From Atherinomorus stipes (lineage: Eukaryota; Chordata; Actinopteri; Atheriniformes; Atherinidae), in assembly GCA_023101725.1 (NCBI GenBank), contig JALJCO010007139.1:297501-361500 (forward strand): a stretch of DNA of 64,000 nucleotides. Direction: 5' to 3'. Within the stretch, counting starts at the first letter, position 1, and every line of letters starts with the position of its first letter. Positions 36,614 to 46,770 of the stretch are shown here, piece after piece. The notes beneath the pieces were generated by a model that was not told where the DNA came from, ran no database searches, and saw only the letters and a program-made list of their open reading frames with translations. The position numbers and the translations under genes were made by a program.

Positions 36614-37613
36614 TAGAAAAAAAAAATCACTAATAATTTTTCAGACCACCTTTATTTTTGATTACAGCATACATTCATTGTAGTTTTCTTCAATAAGCTT
36701 CTGCAATGTCAGCACAATATTCATCTCCATCTAGGATTGCATTAATTTTTCACCAAGATCCAGAAGTGATGCTGGAAGAGTTGGACCACTGGTCGTCTTC
36801 TCCAGCATATCCCAAAGATTCTCTGTGGGATGAAGGTCTGGACTCTGCAGCAGCCGTCTCATACTCCCTGAACCACTCTTTCAGAATCTGAGCCAGATTA
36901 ATCCTGGCTTTGTCATCTTGTAATATGACCTCAGGGAAGAAAGAAATCTGTTGTTGAAATAACTTGGTCGATCAGTATTCATGAAGTCAGCTGACAGGTT
37001 GCTGAACTGCCTCAATCCCAGATAGATTACCCCCACAGGCTTGTACAGTATGGCTGTTTCACTTCACCCACCTCTCTTTTCACCCTCTGACCATCACTCT
37101 GGACTGGAACAGGATCAGTCTGGGCCCATTTGTCCACATAACCATCTTCTATAGCTTCAAAGTTCAATCTTCATGCTCCTTATCAAGCTAAAGCCTCTCA
37201 GTCAGATTTGATTTCACCAAATGTTTAAGTGATGGCTGACCACCAACAATGAAGATGTTTTTCCAACCATATTTCTTGCTCAAACACAATGGTTCCTCTT
37301 CATCCTTCCAGTTTTTAACAATGTTGGACAGTTCCTAACCCATTTCTAGTAGTTTCAGTCTTCCCCTTAAATGTCCTCTTTGCTTGATGCATGCCAATAG
37401 TATAATAATAACCAATAAGGAACTTTTCCACAATGAAAGGATGTGCCTCCCAACATGGTTGTTAAAGAAACGAGAAGCTACTCACTGCATCAGTTAGGGT
37501 TTAATAACTTGTTGGCTGCTGAAGCATAATCATCCATGCAGTAATTATCCGATGGGAGGGTCTCACCTGTTTGCTTAAATCCAGGTGGTGGCTTTTTGTG
37601 GATGGGCAGTGTA
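36614..37613 (-). mobile_element. Degraded, internally deleted Tc1/mariner element
   Basis: On the minus strand the element opens with TACACTGCCCATCCACAAAA, a terminus typical of a fish Tc1 family, and ends near AATTATTAGTGA before an A/T run. Stretches of a Tc1 transposase remain in shifting frames: GWKNIFIVGGQPSLKHLVKS in the first half, then LWTNGPRLILFQSRV-like and QDDKARINLAQILKEWFREYE, and finally SPDLHPTENLWDM, the motif that precedes the last catalytic acid in this superfamily. Stops and frameshifts are frequent and about 0.6 kb is missing compared with a full 1.6-kb element, so it cannot encode a working enzyme. Confidence 0.85.
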
Positions 37614-40043
37614 TGTATGCAATAACTTGTAGGTTATTGTCAAGCTTTATGTTACTTGTTTACAGTTACACTCTGACAGTTTTGCTCTTACTCACTGGTC
37701 AGGGTTTGATATGTCTCTGCTACAGATGACGGGGCATCTAGCAGCTCAAGAGTAATGCATCTACCCTAAGACTTGGCTGAAACCAAATGACCACACAAGA
37801 TTTGATATCAAGGTTACTGGACAAGTGGCCTGAAAGACCTGATGATTAACTAGCGGATAAGTGAAAACAAGGCTGTTTTCTATTATCTTTGTGATTTCAT
37901 CTTTGTAGAAAATGAAATGTTATTCAAAAGCAGCCAAAAATATCAAATTTCAAATTAAACTTTTCCATAACTCGTGGAAATGAAAGGCCGATCCTGATGA
38001 CTGCAATTTTACCAAAGATTTTTTTATGCTTTTTTTTTTTTTTTTTTTACATCATCAGCATCTATTGATCCAGAGTCAAAAGCAAGATTAAGAAGTTGTT
38101 TTTTACACACCACCTCAACACAGAAAAAAAAAGAAAATATTGATTCATTGCCTCTTGATAAATGACTGTTACAGCAGCCAAAATCTGACGATCATTTTTT
38201 TTTTTAGTATGCAGCATACCTAATGTATTTCTTTCTTTGCTTTTTTTTTTTCTTAACAGAGCTGCATTTAAAAGCTCAGTGGTAGAGAGACTGTTAAGTC
38301 CAGTGGATTAGTAAACTGTCACATGGTGCCACCATGTGGTTTTACACACACACAGTTTTTCTCACAAGTATCCAGTGCAGACATAAATACTGTAATTCCT
38401 AAGAGATTATACGTGGCGTTCAGTTTGCATGCATTACATTTCAAATGGAAGTCGCAAATGTTCGTTACTCATTACTCTAAATGATAAGAGTTTCCGGTGT
38501 TATAAAGTGACACGCTACAGCAGCTGTGTTTAAACTGTCTTTGGACTCTGCATCAATGTATTGGAGGATAAAATCTATGGTTAAGTTAATTTTGTGTTGG
38601 GTTTTGGTGATTTGAATTTATGTAGCATGGCTACTGCTTCCTTTTGATTTCTAATACTTGTTCTCTTGAACATCCACTTCCTGATTTGGGATGATGCCCA
38701 TATGAGAATGCACATTGCTCTTCCAGGTGTTGGGGTTGTGCATACTGAAGCACCAAGTGTCTATTTGAAACAGGGGAAGAGACAGAGGAAGTTTCTTCAT
38801 TGTACTATGTTTTCTACTGACCTCAACCAAATTACAGATCAATCCTGTGACATTTTGATACATTAATGGAAGGAATCATTTTAAAAACACTCTTAAAATA
38901 TGATTTATTTGTATTTTTCTATTTTTATTTTTTCACATAGATTTGTGTTGGACAGTAAAAAAGCTGCTGTGCCCATTTTTATTCAACAAACCTTCCAGAC
39001 TTCCTGGTTCAGATCCTATTCATGGTGTGAGATCTTTAACCCATATAAGACCATGTATGCTGAGCCACAGCCAAGGGCGTAAAAATGTAAAGCACAGCTT
39101 GGATACCTTAATAGGATCAACACCTCCTCATACACCTACTCACATCCGCCATCATTACCACTAGCTTAGCGCTGGATTACTGTGCTGGTAGGTGATGTTT
39201 ATTCTCTGTATGTGCAGATGCACCCCCTTAGCTGATGCCTGTTATATGCATATTTGCTCCAACAGTATAAAGAGTCTGATAGCCCACCTTCTCTTTCTTA
39301 GCCATTTCATTCTCACAGCTTCTTTTCCTTCATTACACTTCTATGAGATTAGGGGATTTTCTAGCAACAATCAAGAAACACAGTTCAAGGCAGACTGCCA
39401 CGGTGTTTGATGAAATCAGCTTTGGGATTTTACCTCAGTCACAGAACACATGGATTTTGGCTCCAAATAACAACCATTTTCATCCTGTGTCCTATGTCTG
39501 GCTTTTACTCATATCATACTGCTTCCCTGTTTGTCTTGCTTTGTGAATCCTCTTAGAGGTGGATTATTGGACTAGGATGTCTACCCCGAGAGGGAAAGAG
39601 GAAGACACAGAGTGAGAGGAAGCTACAAGTGGAGATAGAGACAAGGAGAAGAGGAAAATGGAGAGAACCCCTTGGTTCTATGTGAGCCAGGAATGGGGTA
39701 GAAGATGGTGTGCAGCTGGGGTGAGAACAGCATATGTTTCCCACGTATGTGGACAGAATTTCTTATTTTGTTTTTACTTTTCTAGTCAGTGTTGTATATC
39801 TCTGTTGTCTTTGGTATGTTTAATAATGTATAAAATATAATAGAACTTTTTTTTTTTTTAAGTTGTATCAAAGCCTCTGTTTGGCTTTAACAGCTGAAAG
39901 CAATGAAAGTTTTATAAGCTGAACTATAACAACAGCAAAGAATCATAGAGAAAACCTGGCTTTATGAACTGGCTGCTTTTGATGCCCACATGAATTTTAT
40001 CGTAGATTATATTGGGACATTAATTCAATGTCTGCTTTTACAG
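37614..40043. other. Non-coding DNA upstream of the fibrinogen-domain gene
   Basis: No coding exon recognised. Contains a T run of about 22 bp (38029-38050). The first, non-coding exon of the downstream gene may lie here, because the exon that carries the start codon is preceded by a good splice acceptor. Confidence 0.45.
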
Positions 40044-40296
40044 GGAGAGCCGGCAGAGCCTCACATGGTGAAGCACATACGTCTGTGTCCCATGCTCGCC
40101 CTCATTGACAAGGCAGGGACAGAATAACCCCGTGACAGCAATGGCTTTCCTGACCTTAACCAACCCCCCCAGCTGGAGCATGTGCTCTGCTCTCTACATC
40201 TTCATCTTGTTGCTCCCAGAAGCCAAAACAGACACCCTGAATGATTCCACTCTAAGAGATGGTGGAGGGTCTCAGTGTGGGGAGTACTCCAACCAG
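40044..40296 (+). CDS. Fibrinogen-domain gene, exon with 5'UTR, start codon and signal peptide
   Basis: The acceptor CTTTTACAG ends at 40043, so at least one non-coding exon lies upstream. Coding begins at the ATG at 40141; a second in-frame ATG 13 codons later gives a more typical signal peptide starting MCSALYIF. Donor AACCAG|GTAAAT, phase 0. A 20-codon upstream ORF occupies 40065-40127. Confidence 0.85.
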
Positions 40297-43200
40297 GTAA
40301 ATGCTTTTAGTATCGGGCACAGTGACGTTCTACAGGTAGTAGTAAAAAAGGCATATTTGTTGGTGCAATGGAAATATACAAGCTCTGTTAGGGAGAAAAG
40401 ACAAACTTAAAATTCTTATATTTCCAAGTACATATTTGGTGTTACAAAATTATATCAAGTAGTGTCAACAGTCACAGTAAATTAGGCGAAAAGCAGAAAA
40501 AAATTAAATTGGTGTTGACTTTGAAGCCAAAACATTACATCTCGACCAATCAGCTTCCTCCACTGGAGATACGTGCACGTTTTAGGTGTGATGGGAATCA
40601 ACCGTCAGCTCCAACTTAATGGCTTTTTCTGTGTCATCCTGTTTGGTTTGGCTGACTGATTAAAGCGTGCTCACCACTTTGATAAACAGATTCTTCTTCC
40701 AACTCACAAGTACCTGATAAAGGTGACCAAATTTTTTTCACTGGCTACTTTGTGAAACAAAACAACAGCCACAGCCTCAGATGGCTATGATTTCACCATG
40801 ACATCATATTTCATGTGTTTAGCACTGCACAGCGCAGTTTGTCTCTTATACACACATTTTAACCTCATTTATATATAAAACAGAAAAATAACTCACATAT
40901 TTACACACCAATGAGACATCAGGGAAATTTGTGGTTACTTTATGTTTCCCAAAGACTCCTCAACATTCACCTTAAGAAACTGGTTTGAAAGCACTAAAAT
41001 CTAGTTGGTGAATAAGAAGTTATCCAACCAATCTGGCCAAGTCACAGGGCCTTGTTGAATCACTCCACCCCAGTTTCTGTTGCTACTTGTCCAGAGTTGT
41101 TTTTCTTTGTTAGTTTATAACATGGTAAAAAAAAATATTTGTGCAAATTTCCATTAGTGTTTTGAAATTATCAACTTAAAAAATTCAATCTAATGCACTT
41201 TATTTCTATAGCAAATTAAATAACAAAACTGTTCCAGTGTGCACAAATTTAAAAAAAGAACCTCTGTCAATCAATAAAATAACAATGAGACAAAATTAAG
41301 AGTAAAACAAAGGTAAAATAGATTAAAAAAACAAAACAAAAAAAACAGAGAACCGCTTAACTTTTGCGGTGTTCAGAGCCAGATAATAAAAGTGGAACTT
41401 AAAACACTCGACGGTGGGGACATTTTGTATGTGGAGGGGCAGAATCTTCCACAGTTTTGGGCTGACCAAAGCCCTGTCCCCCCAGTGGTAGGTTTTATCC
41501 TTGCTTTGTCAATATTAAAATGTGTAAAACAGAATTTCCGGCACAATTAAATGTGAGTTGCAAATTGTAATTTGCACATTTTTAAACCTAATGACAAGGA
41601 GGCTTAATAAGTATTTGAATGTGGCAAAAAAAAAAAAAAAAAAACTCAATAAAAGTAGAATTTATAGTAGAGTTGGTCCTCTGGACTGCTTTAGGGCCCA
41701 GGTGCTTTAACTAAACTGGATGTGAGAGTAATATCAGACAAAGAGGGGAGGACTTGAAATTATGGGTCAGTTATTCCATTATTGAGAAAAATCTAATCAA
41801 ATTAAAGATTTATTGATCCCTGAGGGGAAATTCATAACTTCAATAACTTTTCATTCAGGATTACTGAGCATAAATTACAACATTCTAAATAACAAGATTA
41901 TTAAATCAAATGTCAGAGAAATACAGGCTGCATTATCATAACAACAAAACTGTGATTTTGAGAATATTTGCAGGCATGGCACACATATAAATGTAGCATT
42001 TAAATAAACCCCCAAAATGATCATTTATTCATATTTACTGCCTACTGGCTGAAGAAAAAGAAATGGGAACTGGTAGATTCTTGTAACAATTGAGACAATA
42101 GGTTGATGAAGTGACTTAAATATAGGTTCTTAAGAAATATGTTGTAATCTTACAGAATTAAAAGTTGTATCCTCCAGATAATTGATGCATTTCTGCAAGA
42201 AATTAGGAGGCCTATTATTTTTCAAGATGACAAGATAGTTTGAACCTCTCACTGAGAGACTATAAACTTTATTTTGAGATCGTTTTGACAAGATTAAAGA
42301 ATTAAAACAGATAATTGTAGACAGATGCATACCTGGAGATACAGGGGAATGATTGGTTGCAAATGTGGAGACTGATTTTTGGCATGTGATATGGCCGAGG
42401 AGGATCTACTAATAGGACACAGGGTTTAGCTATTTAACATTCTGGTTGATGGAGATTTTCTTGACCAGTGATTTCCATCCTATTGCTGATTATTGGTTGT
42501 TTTACCAACATCTGTCACGCTGATTCTGACAGCTGATGGAGGATGGCATGTGTCGGCTGGTGGCCACTCTGCCTCAGCTGGACGAGCGGAGATGCCCAGA
42601 CATGTTTCGCTGCTCTGATGAGGTTTCCTACTGGCTGCATGAGAATGAGGAGAGGAAGCAGCAGATTGTGACATTGAAAGAGACCATCTCTGAGCTGCAG
42701 GAGGAACTGAGGAACCACCGGCACCGCATCAAAGTCCTCGAGCTGCAGGTGACTTAGCAGACGTGGATCAACTATCAGCAGCAATCCTTTCAACTGCTTT
42801 GAGTATTTGGTTTAGTCTACCTGGTGACTCACGGGTTTTCATCTCCTACAGAAACAGCTCCCTGTGTGGAATATTAAATGTGCCACTGCACAGGCAGACT
42901 TTTTGTGAAATATTTACTTCATTTTTATATTCTCTCTGTTATCTGGTGTCAGACACCAGACTCAAAATAAATATTTCATCAAATAAGCCTTGATCCAAGT
43001 TTGGAGTGTGAACTGAACTCAGTCATTAATATTAAAGAAAGATAAATCCATACGGTCTATTTACACTGGGCAAGAAATGCCTGATGTCACCGTGCACTGA
43101 TCTGTACCCTCATGTGGTGCTTGGTCATCAAGCTGGCTTGCATTCCAACATGTCCTTGACCTTAGCCACTAACAGGATTAGCCTCCTACTCTTCCACGTG

Positions 43201-45141
43201 CAGCCTCATGCGTCTCAGATGGTGAGCTTATACAGAAAGAGACTCCTCTCACCTGGACCAGTCTGTAACCACAGGTGGATGTGGAGGGAACTCGTGTTTG
43301 TTATGCATATGCACAGGGCAGGGGAGAGTGCTTCAGGGAGTTAATGCTGTTCTCTCTGTGCGCGTAAGAAGTAGATCAGATCTTGGTGCATCTGGCCTCA
43401 AGTTTTAGAAGAAGCTGATTTATCACTTTTGTTCTCTGAGCATCAGCATGTATCAAAGTTTAAGGTGTAAAAGCAGAGAGTCTAAGATAGTCTAACTAGC
43501 TAGTCTGGAATTAGTGAAACTTTCCTAGATTCTCATCCAAAATAAAAGGTAGATTTAGAGTATTTTTCTTGTATAATATCTCAGATTACTGTAAAGAAAA
43601 TGTAAATAATAGACATTTTGCAGTTACTATACACATGTTAGGTGTACAGTACTGTTACGTCCCAGCTCTGCTAGAATATTGAATATATGTGTACTTGTGC
43701 ATCTATAAATTTAATCAGAGTGAAGAAAAGATCCACCTGAACATTTCTCTGGAGCAGCGTTTCCATGAGCTGGAGGTCCATTATGCTGAAGCAACCTCCC
43801 TGCTGCATCTCCAAGGGACCCTGATCCTGGACCTGCAGGTGCAACCTCTTGATTGGCTCTTGCATGGGAGCAACATAGTTTTTCTGAATGTTTAACAAGT
43901 TGTCTTTCTATCTAGAACCAACTGCACAATCTGACACTTTTAGTGGATAACGTGAAAAGAAGTCCCGGCTGTTCCATCAATATTGTCCGTCCCAATCCTC
44001 TTCTAAATACTCAAGAGGCCCTGCACCCAGGTTGGCGCTCATGTGATGATCTGTCAGCAGAGGGAGCCAAACACCCCTGTTTACTTGTTTGAGTTTTGGC
44101 TTTCATGCTCTTCCTTTAGAGATGCAGCATGTTGGAAACTGCCCCATTGACTGTGCCTCCATCTACTATAATGGAGTGAGGAGGTCAGGTCTCTACACTG
44201 TGGTGCCATCACTGGCTGGCATGCCCGTGGAAGTTTACTGCGACATGGACACAGACGGTGAGTTGATTATTTGCAAATGCCAGGATGATTTAAAAACAGT
44301 GCATAAAATACTTTTCATTCATCAGCTGATTCCACACAAGCTAAGTCTGTGAGGTATGCTATGGTTGTCCCATGCTTTTAAGTGAATTTGGCACTACTGT
44401 TTTGTGTATAATGGCTTGTTTTGGTCTCAGGTGGTGGCTGGACTGTGATCCAGCGGAGAGTAGATGGCTCAGTGAGCTTTGACCGCAGCTGGAGGGATTA
44501 CAGGGATGGATTTGGTGACCTGCACTCAGAGTTCTGGCTGGGCAACAACCACATACATGACCTGAGCACCCAGGGAGACTACAGCCTCCGAATTGACCTA
44601 GAGGACTGGAGCATCCAGCACAAACATGCCCTCTACCAGAGCTTCAGGTTGGTGTATTTCAAATGCAGATAGTTTCTCCAAAACCTCCCGTTTCTCTTAG
44701 ATTCTTACTGTTAATCTGTGTGTGCAGTGTGGAGGATGAGGAGCACCAGTACCGCCTTCATGTGTCAGGCTTCAGTGGGACAGTACAGGACTCCTTCAGC
44801 TGGTACCATGATAAGCAGAGCTTCAGTACACCGGACAGTGGCAACATCTGTGCTGAGATCTCACATGGAGGCTGGTGGTACAACCAGTGCTTCTATGCCA
44901 ACCTTAACGGAGTCTACTACAGGGTGAGGACACAGATTACCTTTAATATTACACTACTGAAGACACACACATTTACTTTTTCTTTGCTCTGCAGGGAGGC
45001 CATTACAACCCCAAGGGGCGCGGCCCGTTGGGTCCCGATGGGATCGTTTGGTACACTTGGAAAGATTCTGATTATTACTCCCTGCGCAAAGTCAGTATGA
45101 TGATCCGACCGCGCAGCTTCCATACACGTTTGTCTCCCTGA
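40044..45141 (+). CDS. Secreted coiled-coil/fibrinogen C-terminal domain protein (angiopoietin-like), complete, 8 exons
   Basis: Coding exons 40141-40296, 42533-42748, 43719-43838, 43916-44030, 44120-44257, 44431-44647, 44728-44923 and 44995-45141 join in phase into 434 residues. Residues 1-29 form a signal peptide (hydrophobic core CSALYIFILLLP); residues about 80-170 form a coiled coil with Leu/Ile heptads; residues about 209-430 form a fibrinogen-like domain with the NCxxxC start, YCDMDTDGGGWTVIQRR, FGDLHSEFWLGN, GGWWYNQC, ANLNGVYYRGGHY and a MMIRP end. N-glycosylation sites are N-D-S, N-I-S and N-L-T. Such proteins are extracellular ligands, often oligomeric. The calcium loop DxDND is missing: the sequence reads FSTPDSGNICAE. 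The coiled-coil plus fibrinogen layout is that of angiopoietins and ANGPTLs, but it matches none of ANGPTL1-7, FGL1/2 or FIBCD1 well enough to name. Likely polyadenylation signals are ATTAAA at 45809 and 45819. Confidence 0.92.
40065..40127 (+). promoter_or_regulatory. Upstream ORF in the fibrinogen-domain mRNA leader
   Basis: ATG at 40065 has A at -3 and G at +4, a strong initiation context, and opens a 20-codon frame ending TAA at 40125-40127, only 13 nt before the main ATG. It would be expected to reduce translation of the main frame if the leader is as inferred. Confidence 0.5.
41150..41520. repeat. Decayed fish interspersed repeat in intron 1
   Basis: CACTTTATTTCTATAGCAAATTAAA, GTTCAGAGCCAGATAATAAAAG and the segment ending CAAAGCCCTGTCCCCCC resemble a common dispersed fish repeat. 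It is degraded and I cannot assign its family. Confidence 0.4.
41626..41644. repeat. Poly-A tract
   Basis: About 19 A in intron 1 of the fibrinogen-domain gene. Confidence 0.8.
42533..42748 (+). CDS. Fibrinogen-domain gene, coding exon 2
   Basis: 72 codons, acceptor TTCTGACAG, donor CTGCAG|GTGACT, phase 0 at both ends. It holds an N-terminal cysteine cluster (C...C...C of DGMC, RRCPDMFRC) likely to form disulphides, then the start of the coiled coil (LHENEERKQQIVTLKETISE). Confidence 0.93.
43719..43838 (+). CDS. Fibrinogen-domain gene, coding exon 3
   Basis: 40 codons between TTTAATCAG and CTGCAG|GTGCAA, phase 0 at both ends. Coiled-coil continuation with heptad leucines; contains the N-I-S glycosylation site. 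Confidence 0.92.
43916..44030 (+). CDS. Fibrinogen-domain gene, coding exon 4
   Basis: 115 nt, acceptor TTTCTATCTAG, donor CACCCAG|GTTGGC, leaving phase 1. End of the coiled coil (NQLHNLTLLVDNV) with the N-L-T site, then a linker with one cysteine. Confidence 0.9.
44120..44257 (+). CDS. Fibrinogen-domain gene, coding exon 5
   Basis: 138 nt, acceptor TCTTCCTTTAG, donor GACG|GTGAGT, phase 1 to phase 1. It starts the fibrinogen domain: NCPIDCASIYYNG, then SGLYTVVP and VEVYCDMDTD. Confidence 0.95.
44431..44647 (+). CDS. Fibrinogen-domain gene, coding exon 6
   Basis: 217 nt, acceptor TTGGTCTCAG, donor CTTCAG|GTTGGT. Encodes GGWTVIQRRVDGSVSF, the WRDYRDGFGDL segment and EFWLGN, the conserved central strands of the domain. 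Confidence 0.95.
44728..44923 (+). CDS. Fibrinogen-domain gene, coding exon 7
   Basis: 196 nt, acceptor GTGTGTGCAG, donor TACAGG|GTGAGG. Encodes FSGTVQDSFSWYHDKQSF, the shortened calcium-loop region FSTPDSGNICAE, and HGGWWYNQCFYANLNGVYY with the last disulphide pair. Confidence 0.95.
44995..45141 (+). CDS. Fibrinogen-domain gene, terminal coding exon 8
   Basis: 48 codons plus TGA. Encodes GGHYNPKGRGPLGPDG, then IVWYTWKDSDYYSLRKVS and MMIRPRSF, the usual end of the domain, followed by a seven-residue tail. Confidence 0.95.
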   Translation, partial: GGHYNPKGRGPLGPDGIVWYTWKDSDYYSLRKVSMMIRPRSFHTRLSP

Positions 45142-46094
45142 ACTACTGTCACCATGACAACAGTGTGAACACAGGAACTGACGTCTGTCCCAGCAGTGAG
45201 GAAGAGACTATGGGACAACATGAGCATCACTGTGCTGATGATAAGCAACAATCATTTTGTTGTCTTTGCATGAAAATGGCTCCTTTTTATTTATTCTTTG
45301 CCGTTTTTTTGTCATTGGAAGCAAATGCATCGTTTTATACTCACTTTTTGTACATTAGTTTGATACTATTTGTGACTTTTTTGCAACAAAGCCAAGAAAA
45401 TGCACTTCAAGAAGTGCTGACAGTGAAGTGGATCACTGTCTGCAAGCTTCTAGGTTGCCAGAAGCCAAAAAGGTTGCTGTTCCTGTAAAGGCTGAATGAA
45501 TGAAAGCTCATCTCAAGTGTTTATGCATAATTACTATAATTTTGCTCAGTTTCATTCTTTTAAGCTTATCCAGCTTTTAACTGAGTATAACAAGTGATTT
45601 TATAAAAGGTTTTTGAGTCAGGATAAGGGAATTTATCATATTTGAAACTGAGGGACATTTATTTTCCACTGTGGTCAACTTTTACATTACAATGTACACC
45701 TTTGATAGAAAAAAAACTTGAAAAAGGTGTACAACTTTTAAATGTCATTTTATTTTTAAATTGAGACGGTTAAAACAATACCCGTACAGATAATTATTTC
45801 AGTTATGAATTAAATTGAATTAAATTAATACGTGATATTTTACGTGTTTTTGAAATACTTAAATAGATGATTCCTTAAAGAAAATGATAAAGTTGAATAT
45901 TAGAAATTAAGAAGTTGTGCTGAATATGATGACCATGATAGACTGCAGGTGGTAGTGTCTCTGTGCCAACACAAGAAAGATTTGTTCGACAAGACGTGTT
46001 AGAACACACTATCAGGGTGTTGAAAAGGAATTAGTGCAGATTTAGAGGGAGAGGGTCGTGAATTTACACAAGTCAGGAAGCAAATGAAGCGACT

Positions 46095-46770
46095 TAAAGT
46101 AACTGCAGACTCCAACATCATCAGTTTTTATTTCACCGCTTCTTTCAGACGTTATTTTGGTGGGTCAGGATGGAACTCCAGACTGGAAGCTGTTGGATCA
46201 CCAGTATCACTGTAATACACTGAGTTTTGGTTTTGCATCATCTTTGAGAAGTTGCTATTAAACAAGGTCCTCTTCCAAAACTGATTCATTCAAGCTTGGC
46301 TAAAGTCTGCAGCAAAGAACACAAAGAACAACCTCTCTGGAAAAACATTTTTATGGTTAGATAAAACAAAAATTCAACTTTTGGCTGCATCAACTGTATC
46401 AGCTCTTAGTCATAGCAAAGGAAATGCCACACTGGTGCTGTGTGCTAGTGGGCAAGACAGATTGAACAAAGCTGAAGGAATTGCAAAGAACAACATCAGA
46501 AATTCTCAGTGGACCTTCAAACCAAATGGAAAGCTAAGACCTGGATGCAGTTTGATGTTTCAGCAGGACATTTAGCTAATAAAATGCACATCAGTGCTGC
46601 TTTGAAAAGTCCTGACCTTGTTCCTGCTAAACTATGTTCACTGTGCTTAAAAGTCTGTGCCAGGAAACCAAGAAATTTAAGTGAACTCTACCAATTCTGC
46701 CAAGAACGGTCAAATATACAATCAGACTTCTGTAAAGCTTGTTCATCAATAATAATAATAATAAAAGAGT
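46095..46770 (+). mobile_element. Second, strongly decayed Tc1/mariner-like transposase relic
   Basis: In shifting frames the plus strand gives SLAKVCSKEHKEQPLWKN, then KPNGKLRPGCSLMFQQD, KSPDLVPAKLCS and NLSELYQFCQERSNIQSDFC. Order and content are those of a Tc1-type transposase from its catalytic core to its C-terminus. Deletions and stops abound; the DN-PKHTS part that should follow QQD is gone. It ends in an AAT microsatellite. Confidence 0.65.
46748..46764. repeat. (AAT)n microsatellite
   Basis: Short trinucleotide run at the end of the Tc1 relic. Confidence 0.8.
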
